64,000 bases of DNA from positions 50,001 through 114,000 of the forward strand of contig CAUYUJ010020699.1 in the NCBI GenBank assembly GCA_963575745.1, read 5' to 3'. Every line of letters starts with the position of its first letter. The stretch's first letter is position 1. The translations under genes were made by a program, and so were the position numbers. The notes beneath the pieces were generated by a model. It was not told where the DNA came from. It was given only the letters and a program-made list of their open reading frames with translations, and did no database searches. Of the stretch, positions 50,380-61,522 are shown piece after piece. This DNA is from Prorocentrum cordatum. Lineage: Eukaryota; Sar; Dinophyceae; Prorocentrales; Prorocentraceae.

Positions 50380-52850
50380 CAACCAGTTTGATTACACTGC
50401 TGTTATCGCATCATCCTCCAGGAGGGGATTCAAGAGCCCCTGGCCCGAGTGGGCAGTTAGCTGGCGCCGAGGCGAGAGCCGGACTTCTGTGTGATCTCAG
50501 GCGGGAGCGCTAGGCCGGAATAAATGTTGAAGAAATCTCCAACGAGAGGATAAATATGAAGGCAAGGAGGAGAACCCAGAGTACGATGAGCGGCGAGGAG
50601 AGACATGATGAGGAAGAGCATCAGGGGCACGACGACGAGAATGATGATAAAAAGGAGAAGGAGGAACAAAACGGCGAGAAGAGAGAGGAACGGCATGAGG
50701 AGGCGGAGGAAAGTGAGGACGATGAGGTTGCGCGGGCGGGTAGGCGGCAAGAAACATGATGATGAGGACGGCGACAACAACGACGACGACAGTGATCACG
50801 AGACGGGCGCATGCCAATCAGGAACAGGATGACGATGATTCGGAGGACTCGCGAACAAGCTTTGAATCAACGTTGGATTGAACATTTCTGCTGGGGATGC
50901 TGGCCCCTGGCTATCATGTATTCATCATGTGTTGCTGCTCTGCTCCCTCCTCCTCCTTGTCCTGGTCCTCCTTCTGCTACTGCCCCCCTTCCATCCCCAA
51001 TCCTCCCCCCGCTGCTCCTCCAACTCCTGCTCTTTTCTCACGTGTCACTCCCCGTCCCTCTCCTCACTTATTGTTCCTCACTTTCTACGATTGTCCAAGG
51101 AACAAGTACAGAGGATCAGGGGGCATAAAAAAACAATGTATCAGAAGGCAGAGCAAGATGAACAGGGGGATGGATATGATAAAGATGATGGTAGTCGTTA
51201 TCATGTGGATCTCACTGATGGCGACGATCACCGATCATGGCGACTGCAATATATGCCAGCGGCATCGGCGCTCACGGTGACGACGACAACGATTGGCATG
51301 ACGGCTCATGATATCGATTGCGAGGGTGACTGTGATGGTGGGCATGATGGTGATGGTGATGATGACGATGACGTCGACGATAATGACGATGATGGTCATG
51401 ACGATTATGATTTTTATGGTGGCGTTGTCGATGATGATGATGCTGTCGTTGATGATGATGACGAGGGTCCTGATGGTGACGACGACGGCGACGACTACGA
51501 CGATGACGAATCGGATGAACGGGCGGCCGCCCGCCGCGGCAGAAGCGAACGGCCGGCCGAGGCCGCGGCAAACGCCCAAGATCCACACTGTGGCCTCTGC
51601 TGAGAGAAGGCCTGCGCTGCAGAGCTCTTCTCAGCAGGGGCGCCCGGGTGCCTCTGCAGAGAGGGCGTGGGTCTGCCTCCGGGATCGTCGGCTGGGCTTG
51701 CTGAGACGACGCCCTCCAAATGGAGCTTGTCTCATCAGATCCAGACGACGATCCCAGGGTCAGACCCACTTCCTCTCAGCAGGGGCACCCGGGTGCCCCT
51801 GCTGAGAAGACCCCTGCAGCGCAGGCCCCATCTCAGCACAGGCCGCCTTGTAGATCTTAGGCGCTTGCCGCACCACGTCTGCTGAGAACGCGTAGGACGT
51901 GGCGAACGCCTAAGACCCAAGGGGCAGGAAGCGTGATCGGAAGCGAAACGCTTTTGGTGTTGGCTGTATCTTCTGTTGAGATACCGATGCCGATCATGGC
52001 CCGGTACCGATACCGGCATCGGTACCGGCACCGGTGTCGACATCGATGCCGGCACCGTCAGGCGCAGCGCCTTTCTTAGCACCAACATCAACACAATCCT
52101 GGCGGGAATATGGAGGAAAAGGGGGGAGCGGAGAGGGAACATGAGGACGGGGAGGAGAGCCTGCAAGGAGGAGCAAGAGGGGTTGGGGGGGATATGGAGG
52201 AGGCAGCAGCAGGAGGACCAGGACAAGGAGGAAGACGAGGCGGAGAAGCGGCACCGACAGACCGATTTATAGCCTCAGCCCAGCATCCCCAACAACGATT
52301 TTGAGGCAGGATGGCTCCACATATTGCTGATTTGCCTGCGCCCTTGTCGCCATCACTGTCGTCGTCATTGCTGACATCGTCCTCGTTGCCATACTTCTTG
52401 CCCTCTCCCCCTCCCACGCATCCCTCCTGCTCTTTCTCCTCCCCTCCTTCTCCTCCCCCGACTCATTCCATTCCTCATTATCCTCGTCGTTATTATTCTC
52501 CCTTCTCTTCTTCTCCTCATTCTCGTCATCGCGCCCCTGCTGCTCTCCCCCTGGTTCTTCTCGCCCCTCGTGCTCCTGGTTCCCCTCTTCACCCTCCAAG
52601 ATCTCTTCTCGCTGGAGATGTCAACATGTACTAACTAAGGCATGGCGCCCCCCCGCCTGAGACTTCCTTCCACGTGATTCATGCTCTCGCCTCGGCGCCG
52701 GCTAACTGTTCCCTCGGGGCAGGGGCGCCTGGACCCCTCCTGCGGCACAATTCGGTATTAGCAGGGTAATGTAACAGGTAGCTTGGGCCTGGCCCCGTCT
52801 GACTCCTCTCCCCCACCCCTGGGGGCCCAGTTCTTAGGCAAGCTGACCGG
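50380..52850. repeat. Nested palindrome in right arm, centre about 51,718
   Basis: GTGGGTCTG (51667) is inverted at 51769; CAGTTAGCTGGCGCCGAGGC (about 50453) is inverted near 52690-52710. Satellite blocks 3 and 4 flank in opposite orientation. The flanks contain CAGCAGGGGC[AG]CCCGGGTGCC hairpins and CGGTACCGGCACCGG runs. Confidence 0.8.
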
Positions 52851-54135
52851 ACTACCTCGCGCGCTGAATCTCGGAGCGAGTCCAGAGTTGCGAGGAGGTC
52901 TGAAGCGAAATTGGCCCGACCCCAGAGTTCCGAGGATGGATCAGGCGAATCTGGCCCGAGAACCTCGAGCGCATCATCTCTGAGCTTGGAGTTGCGGGGG
53001 CGCATCAAGCGAAATTGGCCAAACGACCTCAGGCGCGGCATGTCTGAGCCGAGAGTTGCGAAGACGTCTCAGACGAAATTGGCCAGACCACCTCAAGTCA
53101 GGAGCATCTCGGAGCCCAGAGTTGCGAGGATGTTTCAGGCGAACCGGACCGGACAACTTTGCGCGTCGAAACTTCGAACCTAGAGTTGTGATGATGTCTC
53201 GGGCGATACGGGCCAGATCACCTCAGGCCACAACAATTCAATTCTGACACCAGAGTTGCGAGGATGTCTCAGGCGAAATCGGCCAGATCACCTCGCGCGC
53301 GGCATCTCTGAGCCTGGAGTTGCAAGGATGTATCAGGCGGACCGGGCTGGACCAGCGTAGGTCAGAGTAAATCTGAGCCCGCGCGCGACATCTTGCAGCC
53401 CAGAGACGACGCATGCAGAATCTGCCGGACCCTCTCGGAGCCAAGAGTTGCGAGGACGTGTTAGGCGAGTTTGGCTGGACCACCTCGCGCCTGGCAACTC
53501 GGATCCCAGAATTGCGGGCATGCCCCGGGCGACCTGGGCCGGACCAACTCAGGTCAGGGCATATCTAGGCCAAGAGTTGCGAGGATGTCCAGGGCGAATC
53601 AGACCAACTCAGGTCAGAGCATTTCCGATCCCAGAGGTGCAAGGATGCCTCTGGCGAAAATGGGCCAGACCACCTCGGGAAAGGTATATCTGAGCCGAGA
53701 GTTGTGAGGATGTCTCAAGCGAAATGGGCCGGACCACATCAAACCAGGACACATATGAGCCCAGAGTTGCGAGGATCCTCAGGCGAGCCGGGCCGCACCT
53801 CTTCACGCGCGGCATCTAGGAGCCCAGAGTTGCGAAGATGTCTCAGGCTAAATTGACCAGACCACCTCGCGCGCGGCATCTCGCAGAGTTGGGAGGACAT
53901 CTCAGGCGAGAATGTCTGAAGTAGAATTGTCCAGTAGAGGATGTCTAAGGCGAAGCGGGCTGGACCTACTCAGGTTAGGGGCATATCTGGGCCCAGAATT
54001 GCGAAGATGGCGAAACGGACCGGACCACTTCGCGCGTGGCATCTTGGATTCCAGAGTTGCGAGGATGTATCAGGCGAAATGGGCCAGGCCATCTTGCCCC
54101 CGGCAATTCGGAGCCCAGAGTTGCGACGATCTCTC
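52850..54135 (-). repeat. 64-66-bp satellite array, block 4 (inverted)
   Basis: About 20 units reading CCAGAGTTGCGAGGATGTCT CAGGCGAAA on the plus strand. Confidence 0.92.
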
Positions 54136-54850
54136 AACGCAATGTAATGCAGTGCCATAGGAAGTGACGCAACAGAAATGCAATGCCATGCGTTGTAATG
54201 CCATGCAATGCAACGCAAAGGCACTCCATGCAATGTGATGAGACAGTGGCTTCCACTGCGTGGGATGCGGGATAGAGATAGAGAGGGAAAGGAGGAGCAC
54301 GGAGGAGGAGGAGTTTTTTTTCTAGAGCTCCCCATGCAACTTGGCATGAACCACTGTGCAACACCAGTAGCAGGAGGCAGGGCTGGCAACACGATCAAGC
54401 AAACGAAACGAATTTAGCAGGCCAGAAGCTCACTTAGCAGGAAGAGGACGCTTTCGGCGACGGCGGCGGCGACGACGACCGACGACGACGGCCGCCGAAG
54501 GCCGCCGAGGCAGAGGAGGAGGAGGAGGAGGAGGAGGAGGAGGAGGAGGGAGGAGGAGAAGGAGGAGGAGGAGGAGGAGGAGAGGGAGGAGGAGGTGACA
54601 AGGAAGAGTGGGAGGAGGAGGAGGAGGAGGAGGAGGAGGAGGAGGAGAAGGAGGGAATGGTAGGACGTGACAAGAGGAAGGATGGGGAGGAGGACAGGAG
54701 GAGGAAGTGGAGGAGGAGGAGGAGGAGGACGAGGAGGATGACGAGAAGAAAAACAGGACCAGCAGCAGGAGGCGGAGCTGGCAACAGGATCAAGCACATC
54801 GGGAGGCCACTTAGCAGAACAGAAGCCCACTTAGCAGGAACACGATGATG
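54136..54850 (-). repeat. Palindrome arm end, right
   Basis: Holds (AATGC)n at 54140-54235, the unique block TGGCATGAACCACTGTGCAA (54343 onward), (GGA)n 54515-54740 and the CCACTTAGCAG modules (54808, 54829), in mirrored order to the left end. Confidence 0.88.
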
Positions 54851-54867
54851 CTGATTCAGCATCATCG
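54843..54867. repeat. Perfect 12-bp inverted repeat at the right boundary
   Basis: CGATGATGCTGA-T-TCAGCATCATCG. Left of its centre the triplets read GAT, right of it CAT. Confidence 0.9.
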
Positions 54868-54922
<55 letters not shown>

Positions 54923-55007
54923 TATCGCCGTCGTCGGCATCATCAGCACCACCGTCATCACCGTCTTATTCATCATCAACATATTCGTCGTCATCATAAT
55001 CATAATT

Positions 55008-55054
<47 letters not shown>

Positions 55055-55174
55055 ACGCATTGGCGTTGCCATCGTATCCGTCGTCGTCATCGACGTCATC
55101 GTCGACATTTCGTTCTCGTCGTCGTCGTCGTCGCCATCACCATCACCATTATCATCATCCGTTGATCCGACCCC

Positions 55175-55210
<36 letters not shown>

Positions 55211-55470
55211 TTCCTCCACCTCTCCCCGGTTCTATATTTCCCCATTGTCCAAGACCTCCTACTCATCATCGTCCTCCTCCTCGACGCCGCTTCCTCGAAG
55301 AAGATCCCTGCTCTTCCTCCTCCTCCTCATCATCATCATCATCCTCCTCCCCGCTCTCTTCCATCTCCCCCTCCTTCTCTTTTTCCACCTCCTTCTCGTC
55401 CTTCTTCACCTCTAGCCCTCCTCATCCTCCGCTCCCCTTCCCTCCTCGTCCTCAGCATCCCTCACCCACC
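54868..55470. repeat. (CAT)n flank, right, then (GTC)n and (CTC)n
   Basis: (CAT)n on the plus strand at 54868-55055, the same strand as the left flank. 55060-55470 is GTC- and CTC-rich low-complexity sequence. Confidence 0.9.
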
Positions 55471-55494
55471 GTTATCACCATCATCCGTCCGGAG

Positions 55495-56280
55495 AAGGGG
55501 GGCGCAGATTGTTAACAGCCTCCGGTGCTGTTTTCCATTTCACCGAGACTCTGTAGGCAATCCTCCGCACCGACTCCGTGCATTTGACTTTCTTCCCGGC
55601 CGGCCGGAGCGGGGGAGGGGGCACGATTTGATAACACCCACCGGTGCAATTTCCCATTCCGCCGAGACTCTGATGAAGTAAACTCCCCCGCTTCCCCTCC
55701 CAGAGGGGGGGGGACATGTTGTTAATCCCGGTCCCAGCCGCGTGCCCGATGACCACGAATCCAGCGCACCAGCTCTACGGCATTTAGCTCCCCCCCGGCC
55801 GCTCGGAAGGGGGGGGGGCACGATTTGTTAACACCCGCCGGTGCTGTTTTCCATTCCACGGAGACTCCGTCGGCGGTCCTCCGCACCGACTCTGTGACAT
55901 TTAACTTCCACCTCGGCCAGCTGACGGGGGGGGGCGGGGGGCACGATTTGTTAGCATCCCCCGGGCCCCCCTGGTGCTAGTTTCCATTCCACTGAAACTC
56001 TGATCAAGTAAACACCCCCGCCTCCCCCCCCAAGGGGGCAATTTTGTTAATCTCTGTCCCGGCCGGGGACGATTTGTCAATACCCCCAGTGCTATTTTCC
56101 ATTCCACCGACGTTCTGACCAAGTACACTTCCCTCCTTCACCTCCCGGGGGGGACCCCATTTTGTTAATCCCTGTCCCGGCCGCGTGGCACATGACCACG
56201 AATCCTAAGCACCGCTTCCGTGACATTGGTCTTCCCCCCCTTCCGCTGGCCAGAGAAGGGGAGGGGCCTGAGGTCAAGTA
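55495..56280. repeat. Tandem array, about 120-200-bp units
   Basis: The landmark GCACGATTTGTTAACACCC ... GGTGCT[GA]TTTTCCATTCC recurs near 55505, 55620, 55818, 55940 and 56070, with GGTCCCAGCCGCGTG blocks between. No coding signal. Confidence 0.8.
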
Positions 56281-57084
56281 ACGTGGGGACTTCCACGCCT
56301 GACTCGATTGTGAACTCTTGTCGGGGTTTGTGGCGGGCCTTTTGGGTGTTTCATGGCGGCCTTGAGGGTCCTAGGGCATCCCAAGCATCGCCCATATAGA
56401 AGTCCCAACAATCAAAACAGGACCCCGCATGGAGTTGTCCAGAGGCCACTACGTACTTGATTATCAGACTATTGGGGGGTCTCCCTTGTGGTCCGCGGGG
56501 CTCCCGCGAGAACCCTGAAGGCCCCAGAGTTGCGAAGATATGCCCGAGAGCATCATCAGGACACGGCGGGGGTGTTTCATGCAGCTTCTTCGAGGGCCGG
56601 GGAGGCTGCATGGACTGCGATGGGGGGCAACGTGCGAGTGTACGCGCGCGTATAGCTTTACATCGGCAAGGATTCGGCTTACCTACGTGCGGCCCCTATG
56701 TGCAAATTACGCGATGCACATGAATGGAGAAGGGTGAATTTTTCCAAAGCAGATCATCGTCAGTACCGCGCTGAGGGGTACAAGCAGCGCCCTGAACCTT
56801 GCCATGGGCACGCTGCACTGTTCAGCTTCGTAACAGAACGTCAGGCCTAAAAATCACAACTAACTTACACCACACGTATGGCTTATGTTGTAAGCCGCGT
56901 GCGAAGGGCATTGTTCGACGCGATGCGCAGCCATCCACTATGGTGCGCACCCGCGCGCCTAACAGAGAGCAGACCCCTGGACGTTGGCACAGCGGGCGCG
57001 CAGAAACAACTGCATCGAAGAGTAATGTACAACAGTGCGAGGCGAAGAGGAATGTACAACCCGCACGTGAGTGCGAGGCGACGC
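56281..57084. other. No gene seen
   Basis: Only short frames. It may hold the 3' end of the minus-strand Helitron-like element, but I could not identify a terminal hairpin with confidence. Confidence 0.5.
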
Positions 57085-58725
57085 TCAACTGCCAACGACA
57101 TCTTGATGCTCCGGAACTCCTATTAAGAAACACTGCCACTGTCTAGACACGGCTCGGGGTGCTTCGAAGGCGCAGATAACCAGCAGTTGCTCCACGTCCA
57201 CCTTCTCTGCGTAGTGTGGAGAAGGATGCAATGAATCGCACAGCAGGGCTGTCGCAGTGGCCGCTTCGAATCCGTGGACGTGCGCGCACGGTAACAAAGC
57301 AATCCAATTGCCTCCAGCAGAAGGCGTGCGAATGAGAACAGCGGCAGTCGTAAACAGTCCTTCTGCAGTGGAATGCGGAGCGAAGGGATGGCCCAAGCGT
57401 TCTTGAATCTCCTCAGCCGTTAATGGAAATGTTGCAACGTCCTGGCGCGTGAAGTTACACGTTAGGGTGGCAATGTCGTAATTGCTTCCGCCTGGTTCGA
57501 CCAGGTTCTCGGCGGCATCCCCAAGGTGAGCTGTGAGAGCTACATGTTCGAAGTCTTCTTTGGAAATGGTGGTATGCGCGAGCGATCGAACACTGTTCAC
57601 TGGAACCATGTAATGGTTGTAGGCATGCAAGCAGCATGTTGCACCCATTTTGACTCCCTGCCAAACAGCAGCGCTGGAAGCGGCATTGAACCAAGGAGCT
57701 GCGGATTGGACAACCGGCATGTGTTCGGGGGAAGGTATGGTTGCATGACTTGGACTGTCCCAGTGCGTGCCTCTGGTGTCTGACGATGCGCCATGCAAGT
57801 CTCGTCGACGCGTAGGCTGGTGAGGTCCGCAATCTTCGGCGTCGGCATGACAGGCTGCTGCATCCAAAGAGAAGTCCGTGGCACCTGCGTCAGCATCGCC
57901 ACGTTTTACCTTCGTGTTGGGGACGTCACACTTGCAGGCGTTTGAACGACATGGCGTTGCGTGGAGGAACCGACGCGGCCTGCGTCGTCGATTCCTGTCC
58001 GTGCCGTCTGGGGTTGCAAACGGGGCGGCTGCAGCCGTGGAAGATGATGCCAATGGCCGTGGTGGTGCAGCGGGTGGGGGGTCCATGCCGGGAGCAGGCG
58101 CGCTGTAGTGTGCGCTGACCGAGTCTGACGAAACGCTGCGTCGCATTCTCCTTCGACTTATAGGCCGGTCAAATAGGCGATCAGGGCGCGCGGCAGCAAG
58201 GGAGGAGGATATGTGTGCATGAGGAGACGTTGCATCGAACGTGCCTTGTGGTGTGGCAGGCTCTGCAGATGACTGAGCGCAGCGCTGGCTGCGTGCAAGT
58301 TGGCGTTCGATGCCAGGATGCACGTTGGGAAAATGACAGAGGCAAGCATGGGAACGACGTGGCATTGTTTGGAGGAACCGGCGCAGCCCACGTCGTTGTT
58401 TTCGGCCAATGCCACCTGGAATTGCCGGCGGGGCAGCGGCGAACCCGGCGGAGGATGGCAATGGGCTGGATGGTTCAGCGGGGGGCATTTCCATGTCAGG
58501 AGCAAGGAGGCCTACTGGCGGGGCGGCGAGGACTTTCTGGACCAGCGAAGCCAATGGCTTCACAATATCGGAGGCTGCGGAGAAGGCCCCACCTTTGCCA
58601 CAGCCGAGCCACTCATCATAGCCAAGGTCATTGCGTCGGCATTGCCGTCGCGTCTCTTTCTCGGTCGACTGAAAAGAAGCAGCGCTGGGTATAATATCGC
58701 CCACGGCGCCTCCATCCGGGAGCAT
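57085..58725 (-). CDS. Putative Josephin-like cysteine protease, Helitron-associated
   Basis: 546 aa from ATG 58725; the frame stays open further upstream with protein-like sequence, so the start may be earlier. Two copies of a basic Cys module sit in the N-terminal half: RRFLQTMPRRSHACLCHFPN and RRFLHATPCRSNACKCDVPN. Around residue 360, GATCCLHAYNHYM resembles the catalytic Cys motif of Josephin-type enzymes (Q-x-C-x-x-H-A-x-N). Around residue 470, GGNWIALLPCAHVHGF resembles the His motif (H-W-x-A-L), although His is replaced by Asn directly before Trp. Activity is uncertain. Confidence 0.5.
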   Translation of the reverse strand: MLPDGGAVGDIIPSAASFQSTEKETRRQCRRNDLGYDEWLGCGKGGAFSAASDIVKPLASLVQKVLAAPPVGLLAPDMEMPPAEPSSPLPSSAGFAAAPPAIPGGIGRKQRRGLRRFLQTMPRRSHACLCHFPNVHPGIERQLARSQRCAQSSAEPATPQGTFDATSPHAHISSSLAAARPDRLFDRPISRRRMRRSVSSDSVSAHYSAPAPGMDPPPAAPPRPLASSSTAAAAPFATPDGTDRNRRRRPRRFLHATPCRSNACKCDVPNTKVKRGDADAGATDFSLDAAACHADAEDCGPHQPTRRRDLHGASSDTRGTHWDSPSHATIPSPEHMPVVQSAAPWFNAASSAAVWQGVKMGATCCLHAYNHYMVPVNSVRSLAHTTISKEDFEHVALTAHLGDAAENLVEPGGSNYDIATLTCNFTRQDVATFPLTAEEIQERLGHPFAPHSTAEGLFTTAAVLIRTPSAGGNWIALLPCAHVHGFEAATATALLCDSLHPSPHYAEKVDVEQLLVICAFEAPRAVSRQWQCFLIGVPEHQDVVGS

Positions 58726-58989
58726 GGAATCAAGGACGTCATTTGCATCGTGAGGTTTTGGAGAAGGTGCTCGGCCAATCTTGTCGCAACGGGTCGGCGA
58801 GGCGCAAATGATGGTTGGTGAGGGACCTGTGCCAGCATGAGACAGTAGGCTTGCGTCGACAATCCGCCACCGTGCCCCCCGGCACGTTGAAGCGTGCTAG
58901 GATGCCAAGTGCTGTCTGGCAAGGTTTCTGCAATCTTTGAAGGCCCCCCGCCCTCTACCCGCGTGCAAGGGCGTGCATCACCCCCTCTT

Positions 58990-59590
58990 CCCGAGGCTCT
59001 CTGGGCTGCCTGACGCCTCCCCTGCGCTCTCCAAGGCGTCTAAGATGCCCAAGACGGCTTCCAAGACGGGCTTGGGAGGTCACCAAGGCCGCCAAGATGG
59101 CCCAAGATGCCTCCAAGACGGCCCAAGATAGCCCCTCTATCCCCTAACGTAGCCTCATGACCACCCAAGAGACATCCAAAGGCCAAAATGGTTGATTTCC
59201 GTTCGGTTTTCGAATGATTTCCGCATTGTCGCCTTTCCGAGTTTCGGTCGGCTCAAGACGGCTCGAGGGGCTTCCAAAAGATGGTCCCACGACGGCCCAA
59301 GAGGGCCTCAAGATAGCCCAATAAGCATCTAAGACAGCAAGACATCCCAAGGGGGCCTCTGGAGATCGCAGGACGGACCCAAGAGGGCCTCAAGCTGGCT
59401 CCGAAGGGCCGTCGTAGGGATTCAAAACGGCCCAAGAGGACTGCTGGACGCCACAAGACGGCCCCAGGACGAACCCCGAAGACCCCGCAGACGGTCACGA
59501 AAGACCTAAGCGAACCCAAAGACGGCCCAAGAGGGTCTCAAGACGGCCCAAGAACCAATAGAGCTCCAAGGGATATCCAAGACTGCCCGT
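58990..59590. repeat. Degenerate CCAAGACGGCCCAAG array
   Basis: About 12-bp units as at 10270-10790, with TTTCGGTCGGCTCAAGACGG and a TTCGGTTTTCG stretch similar to 11265-11330. Confidence 0.75.
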
Positions 59591-59639
59591 CAGGAGCTCC
59601 CGAAGAGAAAATGAAAACGAAAGGTGTTGCATGTGACGA

Positions 59640-60210
59640 CGTTCCTCTTCGTCGTCGTTGTCGCCACCCCCCTCCTCGTCCTCCTCCTCCTCCTCTTCCT
59701 CCTCTTCCTTATCGTCCTCGTCCTCATCCCCATCATCATCCTCATCGTCGCCATCATCATAATAATATGCACCATCGCCACCTTCACCATCACCGTCACC
59801 ATCCCCATCGTCATCGTCATCACCACCACCACCAACATCGCCATTGTCGTCGTCATCGTCATCATCACAATCAACAGCCCCGCTATCGTCGTCATCATCG
59901 TTATCATGTTGTTCATCCCCCGCGTCCACCACAATCCCCCTCCTTATCCTCTTCCCCTCTGCGAACCGTCCTCCCCGCCCTGTCGCGGTCATCGTCTGAG
60001 ACGTCATAATAATCATCACACTAGTCATCATCATAATCATCATCATCATCACCATCATCATCATCACCATCATCACCACCGTCATGTCATCATCATCATC
60101 ATCATCGTCATCACCATCATCGCCTCGTCATAATCACACTCATCATCGTCATCCGCGTCATCGTCGCCACCATCTTCATCGTCATCATCATCGTCAAAAT
60201 CCACACCGAT
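59640..60210. repeat. (CTC)n, (CAT)n and (GTC)n low-complexity tract
   Basis: Mixed triplets splitting the Helitron coding region from the protease ORF. Long frames here are artefacts. Confidence 0.9.
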
Positions 60211-60229
60211 TGGAATTGCTGCCACCGGC

Positions 60230-60420
60230 AATGCTGGGCTGGCACGGGGGCGGGACTTGCCGCAGGCAACTGGATATTCAATGTGCATTGCGCCACGTTT
60301 CCCGCAGGGTCCACAAGATGCCGCTGTTTGTCGTCAGCGTTGTCGCGGACGAGGACGCGCACGTTGGCCGAGGACACGCCTCTGCAAAAAGCGACGTGCA
60401 CTTGTCCGTGGGCAAAACTG
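60230..60420 (-). pseudogene. Helicase motif VI tail in shifted frame
   Basis: Another minus-strand frame reads FAHGQVHVAFCRGVSSANVRVLV, equivalent to the G-Q-x-Y-V-A-x-S-R block that ends Pif1-type helicases. It is out of frame with the upstream helicase, so a frameshift lies near 60,400. Confidence 0.6.
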
Positions 60421-61522
60421 GTGTGGGAAGGTATATAACTAGGCGTTGTCCAATCGATTGGCCTTGTGCTTTGTTCATGATCATCGCCCAGGCCAATTTC
60501 ACCGGGCATTGTGCCCGGCGGAGCACGAATGGGAGCTCGGTGTCCCCAGCGGAATCGCATGTGATACGAGGTATCAATTGGGAGGTCCCCCAGAACGGAC
60601 CAGTGACAACGCGGAGAAGGAGCGTGTGTTTGTGCAGACGCTCAACGACGAGTCGAGCGCCGTTGCAGAGCCCCGTGTGGGGCGCGAAATTGCGGAGAAG
60701 CATGACCAGAGATCCCCGTCTCAGGGACAATGCTCGCGGTGGCATTCCGCTGGGGCAGAGCGCATTGAGGAATTCAGAGCTGTAAACGTCGCCCCCGACG
60801 CTTTCGGTGGCAACCGAATCGACACTTCTCGATGTGATCATAGTGGCAGGGTCCAGCTGTTGTTGCATGACCTCGTTCAGCTCGTCCGCGGATTCGTTGG
60901 TGGGGGTGACGACGGCACGATCGGAATAGTAACCGTACCACTGCGCAGGCACTACGTTTTGGAAACCGTCGAAAACCCAAGCCATAAGGTCGGAGGGCGT
61001 GGAATCTGCCGGCATGGATAGACATGTCGGGAGTCGGATTGCGGCAGGCTGCAGAGGCTGACCGTCACAGGCTTCGCCGGCACTTTGAAAAGTGCCGTTG
61101 CCGACGTCAAGGCAGAATGCCGCGTAATCCGCGTCCAGCTTGGCTCTCATATTCTCTGTGAGGCAGTGCTTCATGACGGAACCGTCGGACCACCATGCAA
61201 GGGCAGCAATCGCGTGGGCGGCCACTTGTTCACGCTCCACATATCGCAACGCCGGGGGGATTTGGCGGAAGCCGCCGCCGAGGAGAACGGCTTTTCCACC
61301 AAAAGGGCGGTCATGACCGAGGATTTCTCGCAAGGACCGGTCGACGGCCTCGAACATGCCCCGGGACGCTGTTGGGGCTTCGTCCCACGGCGCAATCGCG
61401 CAGCAGTTTGGCCGTCGTTGACCGCCCGGAAATGTTGCATTTGCAGTTGTCGAGAGGAATTGGCACTGGCACCTTAAAGCGTGAATGGGCAGTCCGGCCT
61501 CCAGGGGGGAGCAGAGCCGCAA
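60278..61522 (-). CDS. Helitron helicase, C-terminal half (Pif1-like), frameshifted
   Basis: Contains Walker B WDEAPTASRGMFEAVDRSLR, VLLGGGFRQIPP (usually GGDFRQ; the Asp is Gly here), TPTNESADELNEVM, LCNGARLVVERL and MIMNKAQGQSI. The first about 45 codons overlap the preceding frame and are probably not real. The true join is near 61,390, where KLLRDCA of the upstream frame meets PWDEAP. The C-terminus beyond about 60,420 is out of frame. Confidence 0.75.
   Translation of the reverse strand: MRLCSPLEAGLPIHALRCQCQFLSTTANATFPGGQRRPNCCAIAPWDEAPTASRGMFEAVDRSLREILGHDRPFGGKAVLLGGGFRQIPPALRYVEREQVAAHAIAALAWWSDGSVMKHCLTENMRAKLDADYAAFCLDVGNGTFQSAGEACDGQPLQPAAIRLPTCLSMPADSTPSDLMAWVFDGFQNVVPAQWYGYYSDRAVVTPTNESADELNEVMQQQLDPATMITSRSVDSVATESVGGDVYSSEFLNALCPSGMPPRALSLRRGSLVMLLRNFAPHTGLCNGARLVVERLHKHTLLLRVVTGPFWGTSQLIPRITCDSAGDTELPFVLRRAQCPVKLAWAMIMNKAQGQSIGQRLVIYLPTPVLPTDKCTSLFAEACPRPTCASSSATTLTTNSGILWTLRETWRNAH

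Larger units (their letters stand above)
35731..54850. repeat. Giant diverged near-palindrome (about 19 kb, arms about 9.5 kb)
   Basis: The left arm read on the plus strand matches the right arm read on the minus strand in the same order throughout. Anchor pairs: GCTAAGTGGGCTTCTGT 35741/54835; GGTGTTGCAC block about 36285/54360; ATAGAACC 42741/48355; CAGCAAGACA 43571/47810; GCCTCATGCTCTGCAACT 44424/46918; CACCGCAAG 44661/46670; GTCGTCGC 45253/45764. Anchor sums vary from about 90,580 to 91,380 because microsatellites differ in length. The arms carry many substitutions, so this is an old inverted structure, not two copies of one read. No credible gene inside. Confidence 0.92.

Noticed and set aside
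35731-54850. Giant palindrome as a missed-adapter or chimeric read artefact
   Set aside because: Arms differ by many substitutions, by microsatellite lengths and by a (CTA)n run present on one side only.
57085-57140. Helitron 3' terminal hairpin and CTRR end downstream of the protease ORF
   Set aside because: No convincing short hairpin followed by CTRR could be located by eye.
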